From Planctomycetota bacterium (GTDB lineage: Bacteria; Planctomycetota; Phycisphaerae; WQYP01): a DNA stretch of 5,063 nt. The DNA lies in contig JAJYPG010000143.1 in assembly GCA_021795535.1 (NCBI GenBank), positions 1 to 5,063 of the forward strand, written 5' to 3'. The notes beneath the pieces are model-generated. The model worked only from the letters and a program-made list of their open reading frames with translations. It made no database searches and was not told the origin of the DNA. The first letter of the stretch is position 1, and every line of letters starts with the position of its first letter. Below are positions 1-5,063 of this stretch, in pieces. A program made the position numbers and the translations under genes.

Positions 1-399
1 GTGCCCATTGAACTTGAGCCGGGAAAGACCATGCTGGTCAAGTTCCTTACCGTCGGCGATCCGGACCCGGATGGCAACCGAACCGTATTTTTCGAGCTTA
101 ATGGCCAGCCGCGCGAAGTAAAGGTGGTGGATAAATCGCTGACGGGAAAGGCGCGGGCCAGCCTTCCCAAAGCCGATCGGGATAATGCGGCGCAGGTTGG
201 CGCACCGATGCCCGGCAAAATTTCAGCCATATCCGTCAGCCTGGGACAATCGGTGGTGCGCGGCGACAAGCTGCTGTCGATTGAGGCGATGAAAATGGAA
301 ACCGCGGTCTACAGCCCGCGCGATGGCAAAATTTCCAGAATCAATGTTCAGCCCGGACTGGCGGTCGCCTCCGGCGATCTGCTTGTTGAGTTTGAATAA
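1..399 (+). CDS. pyc: Pyruvate carboxylase, C-terminal fragment with biotinyl (BCCP) domain; 5' end outside window
   Basis: This is the C-terminal 132 residues of a biotin-dependent carboxylase, most likely pyruvate carboxylase (pyruvate + HCO3- + ATP to oxaloacetate, cytoplasmic, anaplerotic). The first part, with the blocks IELEPGKT, TVFFELNGQPREV and VVDKS, matches the linker (PT/allosteric region) that joins the carboxyltransferase domain to the biotin carrier in pyruvate carboxylases. Residues about 66-132 form the biotinyl/lipoyl-like domain. It carries the signature EAMKMET, with the biotinylated Lys at fragment residue 98 (codon 292-294), and PMPGKI about 28 residues earlier. Full enzymes are about 1,150 residues, so roughly 90% lies upstream. 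The GTG at position 1 is probably an internal Val codon, not a start. The gene ends with TAA at 397-399. Oxaloacetate decarboxylase alpha subunits and acyl-CoA carboxylase subunits also end in such a domain, but FELNGQPREV favours pyruvate carboxylase. Confidence 0.9.
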   Translation: MPIELEPGKTMLVKFLTVGDPDPDGNRTVFFELNGQPREVKVVDKSLTGKARASLPKADRDNAAQVGAPMPGKISAISVSLGQSVVRGDKLLSIEAMKMETAVYSPRDGKISRINVQPGLAVASGDLLVEFE

Positions 400-650
400 G
401 TTTTTTTGCGCTGGATTTGGACATGGGGGAGCGTGGTGTGCGGAGCCACCCCGCCGTGCGGAATATCTCGCAAATTCGTAAAGATGGCGGTATGCCCCCC
501 GGACGCCGCGAAAGGTCTCTTATTACTGGATAAAGTCTAATTTGCAGACAAATTCAGTAAACATATTCCCGGCGGGGCTCTCCGCGTGGTGGGCTGCGGC
601 ATAACATCTGATATAGGAGGAGGGCGAGAACTCTTACAGAGGTAACGCTT
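400..650. other. Non-coding spacer between pyc and the membrane-protein gene
   Basis: I find no convincing gene here. A T-run directly after the pyc stop (401-407) has no GC-rich stem before it, so it is not a clear intrinsic terminator. Small inverted repeats follow: GTGGT (433-437) with GCCAC (445-449), CCGC (451-454) with GCGG (458-461), and AATTTG (539-544) with CAAATT (549-554). A purine-rich AGGAGGAGGG at 615-624 looks like a strong Shine-Dalgarno sequence, but no start codon follows at a useful distance. The working ribosome site of the next gene is the later AGAGG. The promoter of the downstream gene should lie here, but I cannot pick one with confidence. Confidence 0.5.
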
Positions 651-1070
651 ATGTCTCCCGGCAAAGCCACAAGTTATTTCTGGCTGGATTTTATCAATCT
701 GCTGCGTTTCCTGCGCTGGCGCTGCCTGTTCGCCGCCATTGGCTGGATTCCCGTCTTTCTGCTTTCCGTGCCGCTTTCCCATGGCCCATTGATGATGCTG
801 ACCATCATTCTGGGAGCCTTGGCCGGGGCATTTATTGGCTGGAATATTGCCGATGGTGCGGGCGACGAAGTTGCATTCAGCGGCTTTCTTCTGGTAATGC
901 TGCTGGTGCTGGCGTCATGGATAACAATATGGGGAACCGATTTTCTACTTCAGTTCATCACGCGGATTATCTTCGGCTGGCAGATGAATTTTGGCCGCTG
1001 GATGACGCTTTCCACCGCCACCATTTTCAGCCTTATGACTGCGGCGAAAAGGGAAATCATGGATGATTAA
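651..1070 (+). CDS. Small multi-pass integral membrane protein, function unknown
   Basis: A 139-residue, strongly hydrophobic protein that I do not recognise. Likely membrane segments lie at about residues 25-42, 46-66 (small-residue rich, GALAGAFIGW), 76-95 and, less clearly, 97-131, suggesting three to four passes in the inner membrane. The N-terminus carries an aromatic and positively charged stretch (SYFWLDFINLLRFLRWR), consistent with a cytoplasmic N-terminus. The C-terminus is short and charged (AAKREIMDD). The ATG has an AGAGG Shine-Dalgarno at 638-642 with 8-nt spacing, and an in-frame TGA at 609-611 rules out a longer N-terminus. The gene is followed at once by a convergent gene, with 48 nt between the stop codons. 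The ribosome site and the regular hydrophobic pattern argue for a real gene, but no catalytic motif is visible. Confidence 0.7.
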   Translation: MSPGKATSYFWLDFINLLRFLRWRCLFAAIGWIPVFLLSVPLSHGPLMMLTIILGALAGAFIGWNIADGAGDEVAFSGFLLVMLLVLASWITIWGTDFLLQFITRIIFGWQMNFGRWMTLSTATIFSLMTAAKREIMDD

Positions 1071-1106
1071 AGCTGGTTCAAAAAAACTCGCTTTTTCAAC
1101 TCAGCT
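1071..1106. terminator. Imperfect inverted repeat between convergent stops, possible bidirectional terminator
   Basis: The arms 1071-1085 (AGCTGGTTCAAAAA...) and 1092-1106 (TTTTTCAACTCAGCT) pair with one bulged base and one mismatch around a short CTCGC-type loop. The element sits exactly in the 48-nt gap between two convergent genes and has an A-run on the left arm and a T-run on the right arm, as bidirectional terminators often do. The stem is weak and no clean T-tract follows on either strand, so this is a tentative call. Confidence 0.35.
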
Positions 1107-1118
1107 CGCTAATCGCCT

Positions 1119-2504
1119 TTATTTCGCACCTGGGAAAATCTGCGGGTTTACTCCGCCATTGCCGCTCGTAGACGCTCCGCCATTGCTGGTGACGGTATTA
1201 CTGTTTCCGCTGACCACCATGTTGGTGCCAGAACTGGAATTGGCGGTGGTTCCACTGGGTGGCATCTGCCCCATCGGTTGCAGATTCGGTTTCAGGAACA
1301 GGTAATAGAGCCGCCCCTTGCTGAATTCATAGCCTGCCTGGGTTTGTGCCACTGGGCCGGTTCCCATGTATATATCCGCACGACCCGCCGCACGAATCGC
1401 CCCGCCGGTATCCTGATCCAGAAGGAACCCGGTAAACGGCGAAACATTTCCCTGTGTGTCCGGCATCTCCGCCTGAACAAAAGTAACCGCGGCACGCGGG
1501 AAAATGCTCTGGTATGGCGGGGCGTTAATGGTTTTGTCGGTCGCCAGGGTGCGGTGCGCTGTTACCTTCACCCCCAGCGATCCCAGCGGCCAGTGGGCGG
1601 GATTATAGACCTTCAAAAAGGCCATGAAATGATTTTTCATAATCAGGTTCTCCACCTCCTGTGGATGAACCTGAAAATAATTCTCAATTGCCACCAGCGA
1701 AAGTTTCCGCCGCGAAATTTTACCCGCTTTCACAAGCGCCATGCCCAGCCCGGTATATTTACGGCCATTGTCGCCCGCGTAGCCAATGGTCATCACCTGG
1801 CCGTTGGTCAGAATAACCTTGGCCGATCCTTGAATTTCCGCCACATAAGCATCAAGAGGATTGGCAAACCAGACCAGTTCATGGCCCGAAAGCAAATGGC
1901 CCTGAATCAACTGCCGCCGCGTGGGGAATGGCTGAAACCCGCCACCCGGGAGTTTTGCCCCCATAACCTGTCCGGTAATGGGATTGCTGATCAGATTCGC
2001 TGGTCGCTTGTAAACCGGATATTGATATTGAGATGTTTTTACCAGGCTGCCATACAGAATGGGCGTGTAATAGCCCGTATACCAGACGCTGCCGCGGTTG
2101 TCATATCCTTTGGCGATATAAACATCGTAGCGTTGATCAATCATCTGCTGGAACTGCGCTGGTGAACTGACGTTCCGTACCATGTACTTGAAGTCGTAAA
2201 GGCTGGCCAATTCCTGATGATGGGTGATCGGGCCATCCGGAAAAAACATGCGGCTGGACTTGGCATTCATAAATTGAATGGACCGGTTGATGGCGGTGAT
2301 CAGACCTTTTTTGTCCATGAATGCGGCCTGCATGTTCGGGTATTCCGAAACGGGCAGCTTGCGCAGCCCCCATTCACCCGGTGCCAGGGCATGATCCACG
2401 TTGATATGCGGCGCTTTAATGACGGTATTGTTATGCGTGGCACAACCAGCCAACCCCACTAGGGCGATCCCAATAACGGCAGGAAGAATCCAAAAACGTT
2501 TCAT
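1119..2504 (-). CDS. mltA: MltA-family membrane-bound lytic murein transglycosylase, lipoprotein
   Basis: A lytic transglycosylase that cleaves the MurNAc-GlcNAc bond of peptidoglycan to give 1,6-anhydro ends, probably anchored to the outer membrane facing the periplasm. I choose the ATG at 2504 (461 residues) because AAAAGGA (2513-2519) lies 8 nt before it. The in-frame ATG at 2522 has no ribosome site. From this start, a short charged N-terminus and a hydrophobic segment lead to the lipobox LAGC, with the lipidated Cys at residue 21. The MltA domain follows: WYTGYYTP at about 141-148, YPVYKRP at 162-168 and FPTRRQL at 193-199. Then comes the YAGDNGRKYTGLG block and the C-terminal 3D domain with LLDQDTGGAIRAAGRADIYMG (split by a few residues from 361), which holds the conserved Asp residues of the family active site. 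Residues about 405-461 are a Ser/Thr/Asn/Gly-rich tail not expected in E. coli MltA (365 residues). The core looks intact. Confidence 0.93.
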   Translation of the reverse strand: MKRFWILPAVIGIALVGLAGCATHNNTVIKAPHINVDHALAPGEWGLRKLPVSEYPNMQAAFMDKKGLITAINRSIQFMNAKSSRMFFPDGPITHHQELASLYDFKYMVRNVSSPAQFQQMIDQRYDVYIAKGYDNRGSVWYTGYYTPILYGSLVKTSQYQYPVYKRPANLISNPITGQVMGAKLPGGGFQPFPTRRQLIQGHLLSGHELVWFANPLDAYVAEIQGSAKVILTNGQVMTIGYAGDNGRKYTGLGMALVKAGKISRRKLSLVAIENYFQVHPQEVENLIMKNHFMAFLKVYNPAHWPLGSLGVKVTAHRTLATDKTINAPPYQSIFPRAAVTFVQAEMPDTQGNVSPFTGFLLDQDTGGAIRAAGRADIYMGTGPVAQTQAGYEFSKGRLYYLFLKPNLQPMGQMPPSGTTANSSSGTNMVVSGNSNTVTSNGGASTSGNGGVNPQIFPGAK

Positions 2505-2546
2505 GATGGAAGTCCTTTTCATGCAGGCAACGTAATGCAGACGTTA

Positions 2547-2575
2547 AGGTTAATGGTTTATGGCAAATTTGGCAA
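2547..2575 (-). promoter_or_regulatory. Weak candidate sigma70-type promoter for mltA
   Basis: Read on the minus strand, TTGCCA (2570-2575, five of six matches to TTGACA) is followed after 17 nt by TAACCT (2547-2552, three of six matches to TATAAT), about 42 nt before the chosen mltA start. The -10 match is poor. mltA could instead be read through from the RNase HI gene. Confidence 0.25.
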
Positions 2576-2620
2576 AACGTGAGTCGAAGAATCCAGAAGC
2601 AATATTGCCGACCCTGACAC

Positions 2621-2654
2621 CACTGCCACTGGTCACTGGTCACTGGTCACTGGC
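2621..2654. repeat. CACTGGT heptanucleotide tandem repeat across the RNase HI stop codon
   Basis: Three perfect CACTGGT units (2627-2633, 2634-2640, 2641-2647) are followed by a CACTGGC unit (2648-2654) and preceded by a partial CACTGC (2621-2626). On the minus strand the unit reads ACCAGTG and contains TGA at each junction (plus-strand TCA at 2633, 2640 and 2647). Because 7 is one more than a multiple of 3, these three TGAs fall in all three reading frames. The array encodes the last residues of the RNase HI protein (PVTSDQ) and supplies its stop. It resembles in kind the short tandemly repeated heptamers known from cyanobacteria, but I do not claim the same family. Confidence 0.85.
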
Positions 2655-3115
2655 CGTCGTTCGTTGCCCACCGTCCTGGCCGGCCCCAGTGGTTCAATTT
2701 TTTCCCGCCGGTCCATGGCCAGGTTCGCCAGAGCGTCGGGCCGGGTATTGTCTTCCCGATATACATGATCCATGTTCCACACCGGAATTTTGGCCAACAT
2801 ACAAATCGCCTGGGCATGCAACGGCTTGAGCGTCGGGTTCTTCACCCGATAAATTCCCTTGACCTGCCGTACCACCAGTTCGCTGTCCGCGCGAATGGTC
2901 AGATGGCTCGTCCCCATATCCGCAGCCGCCTGTACACCGCGAATCAGGGCGGTGTATTCCGCGACGTTGTTGGTCGCTATGCCAATGAATTCGCCCAACT
3001 CATAAACGCTTTTGCCATCCGCCGTACGCAGGGTAAGTCCCACACCGGCCGGTCCGGGATTCCCGCGTGATCCACCATCAAATTGTAAAACCAGTTTCAA
3101 GGGCGGATTATGCAT
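2633..3115 (-). CDS. rnhA: Ribonuclease HI family protein
   Basis: A 160-residue RNase H fold protein expected to cut the RNA strand of RNA-DNA hybrids (Okazaki primers, R-loops) with two divalent metal ions. All four acidic active-site residues are present: Asp13 in FDGGSRGNPGPAG, Glu53 in NNVAEYTAL, Asp77 in RADSELVV and Asp127 in NTRPDALAN. The central VKGIYRVKNPTLKPL stretch and the lack of the basic-handle insertion and of the GHxGH loop histidine of E. coli RnhA place it with the shorter RNase HI type (as in B. subtilis YpdQ, archaeal enzymes and the N-terminal half of mycobacterial Rv2228c), not the classic E. coli type. The ATG has GAGGA at 3122-3126 with 6-nt spacing. It lies 93 nt downstream of the zinc-ribbon gene on the same strand. 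Its C-terminal end is encoded by the heptamer repeat and is probably not conserved. The symbol is by family, not proven orthology. Confidence 0.92.
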   Translation of the reverse strand: MHNPPLKLVLQFDGGSRGNPGPAGVGLTLRTADGKSVYELGEFIGIATNNVAEYTALIRGVQAAADMGTSHLTIRADSELVVRQVKGIYRVKNPTLKPLHAQAICMLAKIPVWNMDHVYREDNTRPDALANLAMDRREKIEPLGPARTVGNERRPVTSDQ

Positions 3116-3152
3116 GGGGCGTCCTCAATGCGGCATGAAGTGATTCGGAAAG

Positions 3153-3177
3153 GCTCGCCATGCGTCCGGCATGGAGC
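3153..3177. other. Hairpin in the zinc-ribbon/RNase HI gap
   Basis: GCTC..CATGC (3153-3163) pairs with GCATGGAGC (3169-3177) with a two-base bulge and a five-base loop. On the minus strand it lies between the stop of the zinc-ribbon gene and the start of the RNase HI gene and is followed by a modest CTTTCC. It could be a weak terminator or an mRNA processing or stability element. It could also be chance. Confidence 0.3.
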
Positions 3178-3208
3178 GTTATCCATTAAAAATGAATAAA
3201 ATTCAGAG

Positions 3209-3970
3209 TTATGTCGGCTGAACCGCATTGGCATTAAGCATTTCGGGCAGAAACAGAATGCGTCCACACGAATTGCACTTGCGAATTTCATCACGACCAC
3301 GCAGTAGATTCACATCTTCCACGTTCAGGCTCATAAAACAGCCGCCGCAAGAAACATTTTCCAGATCGTCTTCATCAAATTCCGCCGGGGCCATGACATT
3401 ACCCGGATATTTCTGCATAAGGCGTTCATATTGGCGGCGGGCATCGGGCGAGACATTGGCCAGGGCCTCGCCGCGTTTGGCTTCCAATTGTGCGATAAAT
3501 TCTTTTACCTCTCCCACCTGTTCGCTATTTTTGCGCTGTGTTTCAGCCAGAGATGACTGGGCTTTTTCCAACTGGCCTTTAATATCCGCAAGGCTTGTGC
3601 CATTAACCTCAAGTTGCTGCATCAATTCCAATGCCAGCTTTTCAATTTTTACGACTTCCGCCTTTTCTGCGGAAATTTGCACCAGAATGGCCGAATATTC
3701 CTTGTTATTCCTCGTTATGTTCAGGCTTTGCCGCATTTTTTCAATGTGTTCCTGCCGCGCGGCAATATCCAGTTCATGTCCGGAAATGGTGGCCTGCAAC
3801 TTGCGACCCGTCGATTCCAGTTCCACCTGATTGGCCGACAATTTCCCTATATTTGCTTCAACGGCCACCTGATCTTTAAGTAATGCGGCCAATCGCCCCT
3901 GAAATTCATGAATGTCATGGTCTATCTTATGTAGAACCAGCAGAGAGGGGAGAATGGTTAGAACCGGCAT
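3209..3970 (-). CDS. Coiled-coil protein with C-terminal C4-type zinc ribbon (COG1579 / zf-RING_7)
   Basis: A 253-residue cytoplasmic protein of the COG1579 family. Residues about 10-180 are a long heptad-rich, Lys/Glu/Gln-rich helix pair, the antiparallel coiled coil of the family. It includes the diagnostic NNKEY motif at 88-92. The C-terminal zinc ribbon has Cys208 and Cys211 (SCGGCFMSL) and Cys232 and Cys235 (CNSCGRILF), so the metal site is complete. The ATG has GAGG at 3978-3981 with 7-nt spacing. Studied relatives include Helicobacter HP0958 and Chlamydia CT398, which bind sigma-54 and secretion or flagellar components. Most other members have no known role and binding of RNA or protein is only inferred. 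The RNase HI gene follows on the same strand, an order also seen in mycobacteria (Rv2229c-Rv2228c). The length is normal for the family. Confidence 0.9.
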   Translation of the reverse strand: MPVLTILPSLLVLHKIDHDIHEFQGRLAALLKDQVAVEANIGKLSANQVELESTGRKLQATISGHELDIAARQEHIEKMRQSLNITRNNKEYSAILVQISAEKAEVVKIEKLALELMQQLEVNGTSLADIKGQLEKAQSSLAETQRKNSEQVGEVKEFIAQLEAKRGEALANVSPDARRQYERLMQKYPGNVMAPAEFDEDDLENVSCGGCFMSLNVEDVNLLRGRDEIRKCNSCGRILFLPEMLNANAVQPT

Positions 3971-4040
3971 CAGGGCACCTCAAAAACTCTTAAGAAAAAC
4001 AGTTTACCATCACACCCGCTTTTCTGCCACCTCTTGCGTA

Positions 4041-4174
4041 TCCCCCTCGGACGGGGCGTGGCAATTTTTCCACGCCTCTGGGAGCGCGGCTGTCCTCAGC
4101 CGCATTTCATCGTTCCCGGCATAGTTTCGGCGGCGATATTAAGGCCTCGATGCGGGCATTTTGCCCGCTGCGAG
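4041..4174. repeat. Cluster of strong hairpins, probable dispersed intergenic repeat element
   Basis: Most of the 317-nt divergent gap between the zinc-ribbon gene and nuoH is this structured block. It holds CCCC (4043-4046) able to pair with GGGG (4053-4056); a perfect 7-bp stem GGCGTGG/CCACGCC (4055-4061 with 4070-4076, loop CAATTTTT); a perfect 7-bp stem GCGGCTG/CAGCCGC (4086-4092 with 4097-4103, loop TCCT); and a perfect 7-bp stem GCGGGCA/TGCCCGC (4152-4158 with 4162-4168), extended by CTCG/CGAG at 4146-4149 and 4171-4174. The middle hairpin with its leading TGGGAGCG resembles, from memory, a motif scattered between genes in planctomycetes and Verrucomicrobia. No transposase or clear target duplication is seen. 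No T-tract follows the hairpins, so they do not look like simple intrinsic terminators. Confidence 0.6.
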
Positions 4175-4216
4175 AAAAATTGGCAGACCCTTGGCAAGAT
4201 TTGCGCCGTCGAGGGC

Positions 4217-4244
4217 TTGTACCTCTTATGCTTTAGGCTATTAT
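4217..4244 (+). promoter_or_regulatory. Candidate sigma70-type promoter for nuoH
   Basis: TTGTAC (4217-4222, three of six matches to TTGACA) is followed after 16 nt by TATTAT (4239-4244, five of six matches to TATAAT). Transcription would start about 35 nt before the nuoH ATG. It lies just downstream of the hairpin block and is the best promoter-like match in the divergent region. By eye it also resembles the E. coli lac promoter in the TTATGCTT spacer. Confidence 0.4.
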
Positions 4245-4287
4245 TACCCGCTGGAATTGGAATCCTTTACCGGGAGCTGGTGCAACA

Positions 4288-5046
4288 ATGGTTGGTGTGT
4301 TTATCGCTCATTTGATCTTTGCCTTGGTCATGCTTGGCATGGTCACTGGCATTATTGCCTATTTAATTCTTCTGGAACGCAAAACGGCCGCTTGGATTCA
4401 AGACCGCATCGGCCCCAATCGCGTTGGACCGCACGGACTGCTTCAGCCGCTGGCCGATGGGGTGAAATTCATTCTGAAGGAAGAATTTATACCCCTGAAC
4501 GCCGATAAATTTCTTTTTATACTGGCACCCATCATCATTATCGCCCCGGCGCTCTGTGGCTTCGCCGTTATTCCCTGGGGTGGTGATCTGGCGGCGGGAA
4601 CCGCTCTACCCGGATTTCTCGGGGGATGGGCTTTCCCACACACATTTCACGTCATGGTGGCCAATCCGCAAATTGGCGTCTTGTTTGTTATTGCCATGGC
4701 CTCGCTTTCCGTCTACGGCGTAGTTCTGGCGGGCTGGGCCTCGGGCAGCAAATACAGCTTCCTTGGCGGTCTGCGTGCCACCGCACAAATGATCAGTTAT
4801 GAAATACCCATGGCCCTTTCCCTGCTTTCCGTGGCCGTGGTGGCCGGCACCCTGCGGCTTGGTCCCATCACCAACGATCAGGCGACCTATTTTTCCTCCG
4901 TCAGCTTTCTGCCCGCCTGGAACGTTTTCAGCCAACCCGTCGCATTCCTGTTGTTTGTGACCTGCATTTTTGCCGAATCCAATCGCACCCCCTTTGATCT
5001 GGCGGAAGGTGAACAGGAACGGGTCGGGGGTTGTCATACTGAGTAG
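4288..5046 (+). CDS. nuoH: NADH-quinone oxidoreductase subunit H (complex I), ended by an in-frame TAG inside a conserved block
   Basis: NuoH is a membrane-arm subunit of respiratory complex I that forms much of the quinone chamber and couples NADH:quinone electron transfer to proton pumping. Family blocks are clear: LLERK at 28-32, QDRIGPNRVGPHGLLQPLAD from 38, KEEFIP at 64-69, GWASGSKYSFLGGLRATAQM from 149 with ISYEIP following, and AESNRTPFDLAEGEQE from 229. Membrane helices are likely at about 5-28, 75-97, 126-148, 165-188 and 213-230. The ATG has GGGAG at 4272-4276 with a rather long 11-nt spacing. The frame stops at TAG 5044-5046 after 252 residues, while NuoH is usually 320-420. The stop stands where the family has Tyr in HTEY. 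The same frame then continues as SSMKFA, which is also NuoH-like. Two other conserved positions just before are changed (Arg245 for a hydrophobic residue, Cys249 for Tyr/Phe). The true gene therefore probably continues beyond the window: a sequencing error or a broken gene is likelier than a natural end. Confidence 0.93.
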   Translation: MVGVFIAHLIFALVMLGMVTGIIAYLILLERKTAAWIQDRIGPNRVGPHGLLQPLADGVKFILKEEFIPLNADKFLFILAPIIIIAPALCGFAVIPWGGDLAAGTALPGFLGGWAFPHTFHVMVANPQIGVLFVIAMASLSVYGVVLAGWASGSKYSFLGGLRATAQMISYEIPMALSLLSVAVVAGTLRLGPITNDQATYFSSVSFLPAWNVFSQPVAFLLFVTCIFAESNRTPFDLAEGEQERVGGCHTE

Positions 5047-5063
5047 TCTTCGATGAAGTTCGC

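Noticed and set aside
1..3. GTG at the first base as the start of a complete 132-residue biotin carrier protein
   Set aside because: Reading begins inside the linker block typical of pyruvate carboxylase and no upstream sequence is available; it is most likely an internal Val codon of a gene cut by the window edge.
400..410. T-run after pyc as an intrinsic terminator
   Set aside because: No GC-rich stem directly precedes the T-run.
1278..2165. Long plus-strand open frame opposite mltA
   Set aside because: It is antisense to a clear MltA domain with motifs and lipobox; its translation shows no family motif and no convincing ribosome site.
2522..2522. ATG at 2522 as the mltA start
   Set aside because: No Shine-Dalgarno precedes it, whereas ATG at 2504 has AAAAGGA at good spacing and gives a more typical lipoprotein signal peptide.
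2621..2654. Heptamer repeats as a CRISPR array
   Set aside because: Units are 7 bp, directly abutting and without spacers; no cas genes are nearby.
3228..3830. Plus-strand open frame opposite the zinc-ribbon gene
   Set aside because: Antisense shadow of a well-supported coiled-coil gene; the Ser/Arg/Cys-rich translation is typical of reverse-frame reading.
4152..4179. GCGGGCA/TGCCCGC hairpin as an intrinsic terminator
   Set aside because: On the plus strand it is followed by A-residues, and on the minus strand the T-run precedes the stem, so neither orientation has the needed 3' T-tract.
4034..4508. Plus-strand open frames through the hairpin region and into the nuoH start
   Set aside because: They run through palindromic DNA and then overlap nuoH out of frame; no ribosome site or conserved protein features.
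4606..5037. Minus-strand open frame opposite nuoH
   Set aside because: Antisense to conserved NuoH blocks; Gly/His/Lys-rich translation without recognisable motifs.

Overview
The window reads as ordinary chromosomal DNA of a Gram-negative-type bacterium with a moderate GC content. My best guess is the Planctomycetota/PVC group, perhaps Phycisphaerae-like, at low to moderate confidence. The reasons are a lipoprotein MltA (which implies an outer membrane and a murein sacculus), a COG1579 zinc-ribbon gene next to a stand-alone RNase HI gene, and a hairpin-rich intergenic element of a type I associate with planctomycetes and Verrucomicrobia. No phage, plasmid, IS or CRISPR gene is visible.

Layout. 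Positions 1-399 (+) hold the C-terminal end of pyruvate carboxylase with its biotin-carrier domain; the gene begins upstream of the window. Positions 400-650 are non-coding with small inverted repeats. Positions 651-1070 (+) encode a small multi-pass membrane protein of unknown function. It converges on a minus-strand group read right to left: a coiled-coil/C4 zinc-ribbon protein (3209-3970), a ribonuclease HI (2633-3115) and an MltA-family lytic transglycosylase lipoprotein (1119-2504). Gaps of 93 nt and about 130 nt separate these three, so one transcript is possible, though a weak promoter may serve mltA separately. A CACTGGT heptamer array sits across the stop codon of the RNase HI gene.

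A 317-nt divergent intergenic region (3971-4287) carries a cluster of strong hairpins and then a plausible promoter for nuoH (from 4288, +), a membrane subunit of respiratory complex I. nuoH runs to the end of the window but meets an in-frame TAG at 5044-5046, exactly where the family has a conserved Tyr. Recognisable NuoH sequence continues in the same frame after it.

Functionally these are housekeeping genes: anaplerotic CO2 fixation, murein turnover, removal of RNA from RNA-DNA hybrids, and respiration. I see no new defence or mobile system. The items most worth a second look are the interrupted end of nuoH, the intergenic hairpin element, the heptamer array that supplies a stop codon, and the conserved zinc-ribbon/RNase HI pairing.
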